Source of the DNA: Rhodovastum atsumiense
Lineage (GTDB): Bacteria > Pseudomonadota > Alphaproteobacteria > Acetobacterales > Acetobacteraceae
Reading direction: 5' to 3'
Assembly (NCBI RefSeq): GCF_937425535.1
Contig: NZ_OW485601.1
Location: 797,001 to 861,000, forward strand
Length of the DNA stretch: 64,000 nucleotides
The translations under genes were made by a program, and so were the position numbers. Below the pieces are notes generated by a model. It was given only the letters and a program-made list of their open reading frames with translations. It made no database searches and was not told where the DNA came from. Positions 54,793-63,792 of the stretch are shown here, piece by piece (position 1 is the stretch's first letter; each line of letters begins with the position of its first letter).

Positions 54793-56028
54793 ATGCCGAA
54801 GGGACTCCGCAACGGGATCGGGGGAGGGTTGCTCATCCTGGGGATGCTGGCGGGGACCGCCCTGGGCCAGACCCCCCAGGATGTGCAGGAAGCCGAACGC
54901 GCCCGCGCCGCCCATGCCGCGGCCCGGGCCGAGGCCGAGGCACGCAGCGCTGCCGCCCGGGCGCAGGAACAGCGCCTCGCCACGGACCGCGTGGCCGCGG
55001 CCGCCCGGCTGCGCGGGCTCGAACAAACCACCGCCGAGACGGCGGAGCGCATCGCCGCGCTGCGCGCGCGCCAGCAGGCCGCGCAAGCCAGGATCGCCGA
55101 GCGCGCCGCGACCCTCGCGCCGATGCTGCCGGTGATGGAACGCCTGGCCCTCTATCCCGCCGAAACGCTGCTTGCGGTGCCCCTGCCGCCGGAACAGGCG
55201 GTGCGTGGCCTGCTGGTGCTCGGCGGGCTCAGCCGCCGGCTTGAACGGGAAGCCGTTGCATTGCGGGACGCACAGGCCCAGGCGATGCAGGCGCGCCGCG
55301 AGACCGAGGCCGAACTGCCCAGGCTCGCCGCCGCCCAGACCGCCCAGGCCCGCGAAGCGGCGGCGCTCGATTCCCGGATCGAGGCAGCGCGGCAATCGCG
55401 CAAACAGGCCGAGGACGAGGCCGCGGACGCCGCTCGCCAGGCCGCCGCGGCGGCATCCCGCGCGGACAGCCTGCGCGCCGCCATCGCCCGCATCGAGGCG
55501 GAACGCCGCGCCGCCGAGGCACGCGCCCGGGCCGAGGCGGCGGCAGCCCTGCGGGCCAGGCGCGAGGCCGAGGCAGAGGCGGCGAAGCGCCGGCAGGAAG
55601 CCCTCGCCCGCCCGGCGGGACGCGGGCTTTCAGCCGCGAATTCCCGCCTGACCGTACCGGTGACGGGCCAGCTTGTCCGCGGCTTCGGTGACGCGTCCGA
55701 TGGCGGGCCCAGCAGCGGCATGACCTGGACACCCGTTCCCGGCGCCCGCGTCGTCGCCCCCTGCGGCGGCCGGGTCGCCTTCGCCGATCGCTTCCGCAGC
55801 TACGGGCTGTTGCTGATCCTGGACTGCGGCGGCGGCTGGCACGCGGTGCTCGGCGGGCTGGAACGGCTGGACGCGCAGGTGGGCGAAAATGTGCAGCAGG
55901 GCGAACCGGTCGGCGCGATGCTGCCGGAGTCACAGCAAGCTGGCAGCGGACGCGGGACGCTCTATATGGAACTGCGCCGCTCCGGCAGGCCCGTCGATCC
56001 CGCGCCCTACCTGCGCGCCCGGGGGTGA
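54793..56028 (+). CDS. envC: EnvC-like murein hydrolase activator
   Basis: A 411-residue protein with a signal peptide (LLILGMLAGTALG, cut near QTPQDVQEA), a long Ala/Arg/Glu-rich coiled coil (~30-275) and a C-terminal LytM/M23 domain (~285-405). The LytM domain lacks the zinc ligands: the usual HLHFEI is LYMELR and the position of the first HxH is altered, so it activates amidases rather than cutting murein, like EnvC. The leader of the gene is the R4 repeat, and I see no normal ribosome site (it has GATCCC just before ATG), so the start is somewhat uncertain. Confidence 0.88.
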   Translation: MPKGLRNGIGGGLLILGMLAGTALGQTPQDVQEAERARAAHAAARAEAEARSAAARAQEQRLATDRVAAAARLRGLEQTTAETAERIAALRARQQAAQARIAERAATLAPMLPVMERLALYPAETLLAVPLPPEQAVRGLLVLGGLSRRLEREAVALRDAQAQAMQARRETEAELPRLAAAQTAQAREAAALDSRIEAARQSRKQAEDEAADAARQAAAAASRADSLRAAIARIEAERRAAEARARAEAAAALRARREAEAEAAKRRQEALARPAGRGLSAANSRLTVPVTGQLVRGFGDASDGGPSSGMTWTPVPGARVVAPCGGRVAFADRFRSYGLLLILDCGGGWHAVLGGLERLDAQVGENVQQGEPVGAMLPESQQAGSGRGTLYMELRRSGRPVDPAPYLRARG

Positions 56029-56150
56029 TCGGCCAGGGCGTCGCCGTTATGCCTTCCCCGCGGGCGGGATCTGAGGGAAACTCTGGTTTTCGGGTGACAT
56101 CCCGTCGAAAGTGACCACGTTTGCGCGCATACGCGCATGAGGACGCATCC

Positions 56151-57530
56151 ATGAAGCTTCGCACGGGCCTGCTGCTGGGAGCCGCCTTCAGCGCCGGTGT
56201 GGCGATCGGCCCAATCACGCGCCATGTCGCGCCGAACCTGCAATTCCTTCCCTATGCCCTCGCGCAGGATTCCGGGCGGGCCGAAACCTATCGCCTGCTG
56301 ACCCTGTTCGGCGACGTGTTCGAACGCGTACGCGCCGAATATGTCGAGCCGGTCGGCGATCGCGACCTCGTCGAGAACGCCATCAATGGCATGCTGACCG
56401 GGCTGGACCCGCACAGCAACTACATGAACGCGAAGTCCTTCCGCGACATGCAGGTGCAGACGCGCGGCGAGTTCGGCGGACTCGGCATCGAGGTGACGCA
56501 GGACAACGGCTTCATCAAGGTGATCAGCCCGATCGACGACACCCCGGCCAGCAAGGCCGGCATCAAGGCGGGCGACCTGATCCTGGCGCTGGACGGCCAG
56601 ACCGTGCAGGGCCTGTCGCTGAACGAGGCGGTCGACAAGATGCGCGGCCCGCCGAACTCGAAGATCAAGCTGACCATCCGCCGCGAAGGCAACGACGCGC
56701 CGCTCGAGGTGGGGCTGACCCGCGAGGTCATCCACATCCAGGTGGTGAAGTCGCGGCTGGAGCAGGGCGACATCGCCTATCTGCGCGTGACCAGCTTCAA
56801 CGAACAGACCGATGCCGGACTGCGCAAGGCGATCGCGACGCTGAAGGCACAGGCCGGCGACAAGCTGCGCGGCATCGTGCTGGACCTGCGCAACAACCCG
56901 GGCGGCCTGCTCGACCAGGCGGTGGCGGTGTCCGACGACTTCATCGAACAGGGCGAGATCGTCTCCACCCGCGCCCGCCACGCCGAGGACAGCCAGCGCT
57001 GGAACGCCAAGGGCGGCGACATCAGCGGCGGCCTGCCCATGGTGGTGCTGATCAATGGCGGCTCGGCCTCGGCCAGCGAGATCGTGGCCGGCGCGCTGCA
57101 GGATCACCGGCGAGCGATCGTTCTGGGCACCCGCAGCTTCGGCAAGGGATCGGTGCAGACCGTCATCCCGCTGCCCGGCAACGGCGCGATGCGCCTGACC
57201 ACGGCCCGCTACTACACGCCCTCGGGGCGCTCCATCCAGGGCCTGGGCATCACCCCCGACGTGGAAGTGGCGGCCACCCGCGAGGAGAAGCCGCATTTCC
57301 TGCCCGATCGCGAGGCCGACCTGAACCGGGCCCTGCGCAACTCGGGCGGCACGCCGCAGCAGGCCGCGCCGCCGCGCAACGACCTGCCGCCGATCGTGCG
57401 CGACCTTCCCAAGCTGCCGCCGGAAGGCTTCCCGACCTTCGACGCGACCAAGCCGGAGACCGACTTCCAGTTGCAGCAGGGCCTGACGCTGCTGCGCGCC
57501 ATGCCGACCAGCAAGCGCGCCTCTCGTTAA
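56151..57530 (+). CDS. ctpA: S41 C-terminal processing peptidase
   Basis: A 459-residue CtpA-type protease. Residues 1-45 include a signal or anchor segment. The PDZ domain (~100-185) has GGLGIEVTQDNGFIKVISP and GIKAGDLILALDGQ. The catalytic Ser is in LINGGSASASEIVAGAL and the Lys in GTRSFGKGSVQTV, the family's Ser-Lys dyad. A long C-terminal tail (~390-459) is Pro-rich. It works in the periplasm on envelope proteins. GAGGA is eight bases before the ATG at 56151. Confidence 0.94.
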   Translation: MKLRTGLLLGAAFSAGVAIGPITRHVAPNLQFLPYALAQDSGRAETYRLLTLFGDVFERVRAEYVEPVGDRDLVENAINGMLTGLDPHSNYMNAKSFRDMQVQTRGEFGGLGIEVTQDNGFIKVISPIDDTPASKAGIKAGDLILALDGQTVQGLSLNEAVDKMRGPPNSKIKLTIRREGNDAPLEVGLTREVIHIQVVKSRLEQGDIAYLRVTSFNEQTDAGLRKAIATLKAQAGDKLRGIVLDLRNNPGGLLDQAVAVSDDFIEQGEIVSTRARHAEDSQRWNAKGGDISGGLPMVVLINGGSASASEIVAGALQDHRRAIVLGTRSFGKGSVQTVIPLPGNGAMRLTTARYYTPSGRSIQGLGITPDVEVAATREEKPHFLPDREADLNRALRNSGGTPQQAAPPRNDLPPIVRDLPKLPPEGFPTFDATKPETDFQLQQGLTLLRAMPTSKRASR

Positions 57531-57603
57531 TCCGGCCCCTGCCCCCCGATCCCTGCCCCCATGGGGGGCCGCGAGTCGGCACAAGGCGCCGCCCGATCAA
57601 ACA

Positions 57604-57649
57604 GCCGGGGCATTTTCCGTCAGCCACAGCGAACGGAAAATGCCCCGGC
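57604..57649 (+). terminator. hairpin terminator after ctpA
   Basis: GCCGGGGCATTTTCCGT and its exact complement give a 17-bp stem around a 12-base loop, 74 bases past the ctpA stop. Confidence 0.75.
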
Positions 57650-57759
57650 GGTGCGATGGGAACCGACCCGTTCGTTGCCATAATGCCACAAATCGCCTGG
57701 ACTACCCCCGGACAGGGCGGGTCGGGTAATCTCGGCGTTGCCGGAACGGTCTGGCGGCG

Positions 57760-58890
57760 ATGGGAGCGCATGTGGTGAATCGTGGCAATGCAAGCGGAAG
57801 CGACCAGCGCCCATGGGCCTGGATCATCCTCGGCTGGTTCTGGGTGGTGATCCTGGCATGCCTGATCGGCGGCGGGATCGCCCTGCAGGTGCTGGGGCCA
57901 CCGACGCCGACCGCGCCCCGGATGCCGCTGGCCGGCCCTGATCGGCCGAGGCCGTCGCAGGCGGGTGCCCCGGGACCGTCCTCTCCCGCGACATCTCCGG
58001 CTCCCCCGGTGTCCGCGGCTGCCATCGCCATCCCATCCCAGCCCGCCACGGGCCGGGGCGGCCTGGCACCGGCGGATATGGCGCTGCTGGAGCCCGGCCC
58101 AGAAGACGGCATCCTGCCGCGCATCGGCCCCGATGGGCGGATGCCGATGCAGGTCTATGCCGCGCCCTTCGACCCCACCGATCCACGCCCGCGTGTCGCC
58201 GTGCTGCTCGGCGGCATCGGCATGGCCGAGATGGACAGCGAGGAGGCGATCCGCGCCACGCCCCCCGCCATCTCGCTCGCCATCTCCCCCTACGCGGCCC
58301 GGCCGGCCCGCCTGCAGGAAATGGCGCGGGCCGCCGGACACGAGACACTGATCTCGATCCCGATGGAACCCGCCGGCTATCCGCTGGACGACCCGGGCAA
58401 CCGGGCGCTGCTGACCGGGCTGCCGGCCGCACAGAATCAGGAACGCCTGCTCTGGGCGCTGTCGCGCATCGCCGGCTATGTCGGCGCCACCGGCAGCAAC
58501 AACGGCCTGCGCGGCGAACGCTTCGCGGCAAGCGGACAGATGCCCCAGGTGCTGAACGAGCTTGCCAGGCGGGGTGTGCTGTACATCGATGCCCGGCCCA
58601 CCGCCGCCCGGACGACGGCAGCGCCACAGGATCGGCGCCCCGGCCTGCGTGCGGTGGACGTGACCATCGACGACCCGCCGGTGCGCGCGGAGATCGAGGC
58701 GAAGCTGTCGCGCCTCGAACAGATTTCCCGTGACCGCGGCGCGGCGATTGGCCTCGCCAGCCTGCCGGGACCCGTCACCGTCGAACGCCTGGCAGCCTGG
58801 GCGGCGAAACTGCCGGGCCGCGGCGTGGTGCTGGTGCCGGTCAGCGCGCTGGTATCCCCCCTTCCCCTCCCCACCGAGACCCGTCGATGA
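57760..58890 (+). CDS. divergent polysaccharide deacetylase family protein
   Basis: A 376-residue membrane-anchored protein. A single membrane segment (WIILGWFWVVILACLIGGGIAL, residues ~20-42, here split for brevity) is followed by a Pro/Ala-rich linker and a DUF610-type divergent polysaccharide deacetylase domain: RVAVLLGGIGMAEMDSEEA, ISLAISPYA, ETLISIPMEPAGYP and GYVGATGSNNGLRGERFA. Members lack several metal ligands, and their substrate is unclear. They often stand next to ctpA and rppH, as here. The stop overlaps rppH as ATGA. Confidence 0.88.
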   Translation: MGAHVVNRGNASGSDQRPWAWIILGWFWVVILACLIGGGIALQVLGPPTPTAPRMPLAGPDRPRPSQAGAPGPSSPATSPAPPVSAAAIAIPSQPATGRGGLAPADMALLEPGPEDGILPRIGPDGRMPMQVYAAPFDPTDPRPRVAVLLGGIGMAEMDSEEAIRATPPAISLAISPYAARPARLQEMARAAGHETLISIPMEPAGYPLDDPGNRALLTGLPAAQNQERLLWALSRIAGYVGATGSNNGLRGERFAASGQMPQVLNELARRGVLYIDARPTAARTTAAPQDRRPGLRAVDVTIDDPPVRAEIEAKLSRLEQISRDRGAAIGLASLPGPVTVERLAAWAAKLPGRGVVLVPVSALVSPLPLPTETRR

Positions 58891-59393
58891 GCCAGTCCCT
58901 GCGTGACCGTCTTCCCTACCGCCCCAATGTCGGGGCAGTCCTGTTCAATCCCCAGGGCCGCATCTTCGTCGCCCGTCGCGCCGACCTGCCGAACGCCGAG
59001 GGCGCCCCGGGGGGCTGGCAGTTGCCGCAGGGCGGCATCGACGAAGCGGAGGATCCGGCCACCGCGGTGCTGCGCGAGCTCGCCGAGGAAATCGGCACCG
59101 ACCGCGCCGAAATCATGGGCGAACACCCGGACTGGCTGACCTACGACCTGCCGGATGAATTGCTGGGCGTGGCCCTGGGCGGGCGCTACCGCGGGCAGAA
59201 GCAACGCTGGTACGCGCTGCGCTTCCTCGGCACGGACGCGGATGTGCGGCTGGACGCCGACCCGCATCCCGAATTCGACGCCTGGCGCTGGGCCGACCTG
59301 GCCGAACTTCCCGCGCTGGCAGTGGCGTTCAAGCGACCGATCTACGAAATCCTGGCGGTGTCCTTCGCCCGCTTCGCGCGCCCGCAGCCCTGA
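58887..59393 (+). CDS. rppH: RNA pyrophosphohydrolase RppH
   Basis: A 168-residue Nudix hydrolase. The N-terminus has LPYRPNVGAVLFNPQGRIFV and the Nudix box GGIDEAEDPATAVLRELAEEIG. QRWYALRFLG and FDAWRWADL follow, all typical of RppH. It removes pyrophosphate from the 5' end of mRNA, starting decay. The start overlaps the deacetylase gene by 4 bp. Confidence 0.94.
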   Translation: MSQSLRDRLPYRPNVGAVLFNPQGRIFVARRADLPNAEGAPGGWQLPQGGIDEAEDPATAVLRELAEEIGTDRAEIMGEHPDWLTYDLPDELLGVALGGRYRGQKQRWYALRFLGTDADVRLDADPHPEFDAWRWADLAELPALAVAFKRPIYEILAVSFARFARPQP

Positions 59394-59407
59394 CGTTCCG
59401 GCGAGGG

Positions 59408-59596
59408 TCAGGCCTCGCCGTCGCGTTCGATCCGTGCGCCATCCTGGGCGCGCTGCAACCGCTCGGCGTCCCGCCGGTCCGCCTGCTTCTGCGCGCCGGT
59501 GCGGCCATGGCGAATCCGGTTTTCCGCGGCTTCCGCCTGCTGCTGCGCGCGTGCAAGCCGCTTCTTCACCTGCCGGAGATTAACGATCTCACCCAT
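59408..59596 (-). CDS. DUF4169 family small protein
   Basis: A 62-residue basic protein: MGEIVNLRQVKKRLARAQQQ and then an Ala/Glu/Arg-rich helix with NRIRHGRTGAQKQADRRDAE. The opening and the NRxxHGRT segment match DUF4169, a family of short proteins found in alphaproteobacteria. The function is unknown. It converges with rppH, 14 bp apart. Confidence 0.85.
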   Translation of the reverse strand: MGEIVNLRQVKKRLARAQQQAEAAENRIRHGRTGAQKQADRRDAERLQRAQDGARIERDGEA

Positions 59597-59760
59597 GCCG
59601 CCATCCTGACGGGACGGGATGGCCGGATGCAAGGGGGCACAGGGATGCAGGCAATCCCGCGAATGTGCCCGGAGGGTTTTCGTGCCAGGCGTGACTGACT
59701 GAAACGGTCCACCGATCCGAACGTTTTCGCCCGCAGGTTCACGAGCGAAAAGGTTACGCA

Positions 59761-59913
59761 ATGGGCACAATACTGCTGGTTATCCTGATCATCCTGCTAC
59801 TGGGCGCCCTCCCAACCTGGCCTTACAGCTCGGCATGGGGGTATTACCCGTCAGGCGGCCTGGGATTACTGCTGTTGATCGTCGTGGTGCTGTTGGTGCT
59901 GAGGCGAATTTAG
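59761..59913 (+). CDS. DUF3309 family small membrane protein
   Basis: A 50-residue protein: a hydrophobic segment (GTILLVILIILLLGALPTW), a short loop PYSSAWGYYPSGG, and a second hydrophobic segment ending LRRI. This is the typical two-helix pattern of DUF3309, a small protein of unknown function. A weak AAAGG lies before the ATG. The R5 repeat starts right after the stop. Confidence 0.85.
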   Translation: MGTILLVILIILLLGALPTWPYSSAWGYYPSGGLGLLLLIVVVLLVLRRI

Positions 59914-60061
59914 CGGCGGGGCGTTGCCCCGCGCCCCACCAGGGCTTCGCCCTGGACCGACCAAGGGCTGCGCCCTTGGAACCCATTCTGTGCCGCGCAG
60001 CGAGACTGGGGTGCAGGGGCCTTATGGCCCCTGCCGGGTCCAGGGCAGCGCCCTGGCCTTG
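59914..60061. repeat. intergenic hairpin repeat, copy R5 (full length)
   Basis: A full copy of about 148 bp in the convergent gap between the DUF3309 gene and mtnP. It has the stems GGGGCG/TGCCCC, CCAGGGC/GCCCTGG, CCAAGGGC/GCCCTTGG, CAGGGGCC/GGCCCCTG and CCAGGGC/GCCCTGG, and the core GCCGCGCAGCGAGACTGGGG shared with R3. Confidence 0.9.
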
Positions 60062-60067
60062 CTTGCT

Positions 60068-60955
60068 TTACTTCCCCAGTACCCGTCCCGCCACCGCGTC
60101 CAGTTTCGCCACCAGGGCGGGATCGCGCTTCGCCGGTGCGGTGATGATGGCGTGGTCCAGTGCATGGTCGCAGCCCGCGGAGCAGGCCCCCCGCGGCTTG
60201 CCGAGTTCCGGCACCACGTGCCGCACCAGGGTGCGGGCATTGTCGGCGTTCTGCAGCAGCACCTTGACGATCATGTCCACCGTGACGTGATCGTGGTCGG
60301 GGTGCCAGCAATCGTAATCCGTCACCATGGCGACGGTCGCGTAGCAGAGCTCCGCCTCGCGGGCGAGCTTGGCCTCCGGCATGTTGGTCATGCCGATCAC
60401 GCTGCACCCCCAGGAGCGGTACAGCTCGCTTTCCGCGACGGTAGAGAATTGCGGCCCTTCCATCACCAGGTAGGTGCCGCCGCGGGTCACGGACAGGCCG
60501 ATGTCGCGGCAGGCGCCTTCCAGCGCGTCGCCCAGGCGCGCGCAGACCGGATGGCCCATCGAGACATGCGCCACCACGCCCTCGCCGAAGAAGCTTTTCT
60601 CGCGGGCGAAGCTGCGGTCGATGAACTGGTCGACGATGACGAAATGCCCCGGCGGCAGTTCTTCCTTCAGGCTGCCCACCGCGGAGAGGGAGATCACGTC
60701 GGTGCAGCCGAGGCGCTTGAGCGCGTCGATATTGGCGCGATAGTTCAGGTGGGTGGGCGAGAGCGGATGGCCGCGCCCGTGCCGCGGCAGGAACACGCAG
60801 CGCACGCCGCCGAGCCGGCCTTCCAGCAATTCGTCGGAGGGATCGCCCCACGGCGTCGTCACCCGGCGCCAGGTCTTGTCCTCCAGCCCGTCCACGTCAT
60901 AGAGCCCGGAGCCGCCGATGATGCCGATCACCGGTTGGTTGGTCTGCTCGGACAT
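60068..60955 (-). CDS. mtnP: S-methyl-5'-thioadenosine phosphorylase
   Basis: A 295-residue purine nucleoside phosphorylase of the MTAP group. Conserved parts are IGIIGGSGLYDVDGL, VTTPWGDPSDELLEG, FLPRHGRGHPLSPTHLNYRA, TYLVMEGPQFSTVAES, GMTNMPEAKLAREAELCYA and MVTDYDCWH. It splits methylthioadenosine into adenine and methylthioribose 1-phosphate for methionine salvage. Length is normal. GAGGAGAGGA precedes the ATG at 60955. Confidence 0.95.
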   Translation of the reverse strand: MSEQTNQPVIGIIGGSGLYDVDGLEDKTWRRVTTPWGDPSDELLEGRLGGVRCVFLPRHGRGHPLSPTHLNYRANIDALKRLGCTDVISLSAVGSLKEELPPGHFVIVDQFIDRSFAREKSFFGEGVVAHVSMGHPVCARLGDALEGACRDIGLSVTRGGTYLVMEGPQFSTVAESELYRSWGCSVIGMTNMPEAKLAREAELCYATVAMVTDYDCWHPDHDHVTVDMIVKVLLQNADNARTLVRHVVPELGKPRGACSAGCDHALDHAIITAPAKRDPALVAKLDAVAGRVLGK

Positions 60956-61055
60956 CGCTGTCCTCTCCTCGTCAAACGTCAGGATCCCGAAACGCGACCG
61001 CCGCGCCCCCGGGCGGGGACGCGGCGGCCGGTCAGTCGCGCGGGCGGCGGTGGCT

Positions 61056-61086
61056 CATACTGGCCGGCCAAAGTTCGGCCAGTATG
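61056..61086 (-). terminator. hairpin downstream of the cytochrome bc1 operon
   Basis: CATACTGGCCG and CGGCCAGTATG form an 11-bp perfect stem with a 9-base loop, about 70 bases past the petC stop. A T-rich tract follows only on the plus strand, so it is a likely but not typical terminator. Confidence 0.55.
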
Positions 61087-61156
61087 TCTTTGTTTTCGCG
61101 CGCGGCCGCCCCACCATCCCCGCGCGCATACCGGTCAGCCCTTCGGGCTGCCGGTA

Positions 61157-61927
61157 TCAGTGCACGCCGGCCCAGAGCTTCCGCTTCACCGAGTAGCTGA
61201 GGCCGGTGAGCAGCAGCAGGAACAGCACCACCTTCACGCCCATCCGGTGCCGTTCCTCGAGCTCGGGATTGGCGATGAAGGCGAGGAAGGTGACCACGTC
61301 CCGGGCTTGCTGATCGAGCGTCGGCTTGGTGCCGTCCGTGTACTCGACGGTGTCGTCGCGCAGGGGCTGCGGCATGCCGATCTGGTTGCCGGGGAAGAAG
61401 TGGTTGTAGTTCATCCCGTCCATCAGCTTGAAGCCGGCGGGCGGGTCGGCGTAGCCGGTGAGCACGCCATAGACGTAGTTCGCCCCGCCCTCGCGCGCCT
61501 TGACGATGACCGACAGGTCGGGCGGCAGGGCGCCGTTGTTGGCGGCGCGGGCGGCGAGGTCGTTGGGGAACGGCGAGCGGAAGTGATCCGACGGCAGCGC
61601 CGGACGCTCGCCCACCGACCCGTCGTCCTTGAGGGTCGGCACGGTCTTGTTGGCCGCGATCATCTTGACCTGCTCGTCGGTCAGGCCGATGCCGGTCAGG
61701 TTGCGGTAGTATGCTTGCTTCAGCGAATGACAGGCCGAGCAGACATTGTTGTAGACCTGGAAGCCGCGCTGGGCCGAGGCACGGTCGAACGAGCCGAACA
61801 GGCCGCCGAAGCTCCAGTTGACGTTCGGCAGTTCCGCCCCGCCCTCAGAAGCACGCGCGGGGGTCATGGCGAGCGGGGCGGCGAGCAGGGCCGCCCCGAA
61901 CAGGGCGGCGAAGCGCAGGGTACGCAT
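61157..61927 (-). CDS. petC: cytochrome c1
   Basis: A 256-residue cytochrome c1 of the bc1 complex. A signal peptide (LRFAALFGAALLAAPLAMTP) is followed by the heme c site NVCSACHSLK (CxxCH), YRNLTGIGLTDEQ, PPDLSVIVKAREGG, GMNYNHFFPGNQIGMPQPL with the axial Met region, and the C-terminal anchor KVVLFLLLLTGLSYSVKRK. The ATG at 61927 shares one base with the stop of petB (TGATG), so it is co-translated. Confidence 0.96.
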   Translation of the reverse strand: MRTLRFAALFGAALLAAPLAMTPARASEGGAELPNVNWSFGGLFGSFDRASAQRGFQVYNNVCSACHSLKQAYYRNLTGIGLTDEQVKMIAANKTVPTLKDDGSVGERPALPSDHFRSPFPNDLAARAANNGALPPDLSVIVKAREGGANYVYGVLTGYADPPAGFKLMDGMNYNHFFPGNQIGMPQPLRDDTVEYTDGTKPTLDQQARDVVTFLAFIANPELEERHRMGVKVVLFLLLLTGLSYSVKRKLWAGVH

Positions 61928-63192
61928 CAGGCCTTCTCCATCGGCTTGGCGGCAGCGCCTGTGGGCAGCGGTCCTCCGCCCAGCACGGCCTGGCTGATGC
62001 TTTCCGGCAGCGGCCGGGGACGCTCCAGCTTGCCGAGGATCGGCAGGATCAGCAGGAAGTGGGCGAAATAATAAGCGGTGGCGAACTGACCGACCGGCAC
62101 CCAGATGCCTTCGGGCGGCTTGGCGCCGACCACGCCGAGCACGAGGCAGGCAACCACGAGGCACCAGAAGAAGATCCGGTAGATCGGACGGAAGCTGGTG
62201 CTGCGGACCTTGCTGGTATCCAGCCAGGGCAGCAGGAACAGCACGATGATGGCGCCGAACATCAGGGCCACGCCGCCGAGCTTGGAGGGAACGGCGCGCA
62301 GGATGGCGTAGAACGGCAGGAAGTACCATTCCGGCACGATATGCGCGGGCGTGACCAGCGGGTTGGCGGGGATGTAGTTGTCCGGGTGGCCGAGATAGTT
62401 CGGATAGAAGAACACCAGGATGGCGAACACGATGAAGTAGACGCAGATCGCCACGCTGTCCTTGACCGTGTAGTACGGATGGAACGGCAGCGTATCCTGT
62501 GGGCCCTTCGGTTCGATGCCGAGCGGGTTGTTGGACCCGGTGATGTGCAGCGCCACGACGTGCAGGAACACCACGCCGAAGATGGCGAAGGGCAACAGGT
62601 AGTGCAGGCTGAAGAAGCGGTTCAGCGTGGGATTGTCCACCGAGAACCCGCCCCACAGCCAGTGCACGATCGGCTCGCCGACCACGGGGATGGCGGAGAA
62701 CAGGTTGGTGATGACGGTGGCGCCCCAGAAGGACATCTGGCCCCAGGGCAGCACGTAGCCCATGAAGGCGGTCGCCATCATCAGCAGCAGGATCACCACG
62801 CCGAGCATCCACAGCAGCTCGCGCGGCGCCTTGTACGACCCGTAGTAAAGCCCGCGGAAGGTGTGGATGTACACCACGATGAAGAACATCGAGGCGCCGT
62901 TGGCGTGAGCGTAGCGCAGCAGCCAGCCGAAATTCACGTCGCGCATGATGCGTTCGACGGAATCGAACGCCATGCTGACATGCGGGGTATAGGCCATCGC
63001 CAGAAAGATGCCGGTGGCGATCATGATCATCAGATTGACCATGGCCAGGCCGCCGAAGGCCCAGAAGTAATTGAAATTCTTCGGCGTCGGGAAAACCCCA
63101 TATTCCTTCTGCATCATCGTGACGATAGGAAGACGGGTATCAACCCATCGGAGGATGGGATTTTCTATTTCGCTTTTGAACAGGCCAACCAT
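61927..63192 (-). CDS. petB: cytochrome b
   Basis: A 421-residue cytochrome b, eight membrane helices. Quinone and heme segments are visible: [40 protein letters not shown] with the bL/bH histidine spacing, [10 protein letters not shown], and the PEWY motif in [16 protein letters not shown]. It carries the two b hemes and the Qo/Qi sites. It lies between the Rieske gene and petC, 27 bp from petA. Confidence 0.97.
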   Translation of the reverse strand: MVGLFKSEIENPILRWVDTRLPIVTMMQKEYGVFPTPKNFNYFWAFGGLAMVNLMIMIATGIFLAMAYTPHVSMAFDSVERIMRDVNFGWLLRYAHANGASMFFIVVYIHTFRGLYYGSYKAPRELLWMLGVVILLLMMATAFMGYVLPWGQMSFWGATVITNLFSAIPVVGEPIVHWLWGGFSVDNPTLNRFFSLHYLLPFAIFGVVFLHVVALHITGSNNPLGIEPKGPQDTLPFHPYYTVKDSVAICVYFIVFAILVFFYPNYLGHPDNYIPANPLVTPAHIVPEWYFLPFYAILRAVPSKLGGVALMFGAIIVLFLLPWLDTSKVRSTSFRPIYRIFFWCLVVACLVLGVVGAKPPEGIWVPVGQFATAYYFAHFLLILPILGKLERPRPLPESISQAVLGGGPLPTGAAAKPMEKA

Positions 63193-63219
63193 TGGTATTG
63201 CTCCGCGGGCTGATCCGAC

Positions 63220-63792
63220 TCAGCCGATCTTGATCTTCGTGTCGTTCAGGAACGCATAGGGCGGAACGGGCAGATTGGCCGGGGCCGGGCCCTTCCGGAT
63301 GCGGCCGGAGGTGTCGTACTGGCTGCCGTGGCAGGGGCAGAACCAGCCGCCGAACTCGCCGCGCGGGTCGGTCGGCTTGGCACCGAGCGGAATGCAACCG
63401 AGATGGGTGCAGACGGCGCTGACGATGAGCCACTCCTCGTGGCCCTTCTTGACGCGCGCCTCGTCGGTTTGCGGATCCTTCAGATCCGCCATCGGCGCGG
63501 ACTCGGCTTCCTTGATCTCGGTTGCGGTGCGATGGCGGACGAACACCGGGGAGCCGCGCCAGGAAACGATGATCGCCTGGCCGGCAGCGATCGGGGCAAG
63601 GTCGACCTCGAGTTCCGACAGCGCCAGCACGTCCTTCGACGGATTCATGCTGTCAACCAGCGGCCAGGCGATGGCCCCCACCCCGATGGCGGCCGAAGCG
63701 CCAGCGACCAGCTTCAGGAAGTCGCGTTTATTGACATCCTGCCCGGAGCCATGACCGGAAGCATGAGCGGTCCCAGACATCGTATCGGCCAT
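63220..63792 (-). CDS. petA: ubiquinol-cytochrome c reductase Rieske iron-sulfur subunit
   Basis: A 190-residue Rieske protein. It has a Tat-type twin region (KRDFLKLVAGASAAIGVGAI), then the [2Fe-2S] motifs CTHLGCIPLGA and CPCHGSQYD. It carries electrons from ubiquinol to cytochrome c1. The start is either ATG 63792 or ATG 63780; neither has an ideal ribosome site. It is the first gene of petABC; the promoter should lie in 63793-64000, where I see no other gene. Confidence 0.95.
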   Translation of the reverse strand: MADTMSGTAHASGHGSGQDVNKRDFLKLVAGASAAIGVGAIAWPLVDSMNPSKDVLALSELEVDLAPIAAGQAIIVSWRGSPVFVRHRTATEIKEAESAPMADLKDPQTDEARVKKGHEEWLIVSAVCTHLGCIPLGAKPTDPRGEFGGWFCPCHGSQYDTSGRIRKGPAPANLPVPPYAFLNDTKIKIG

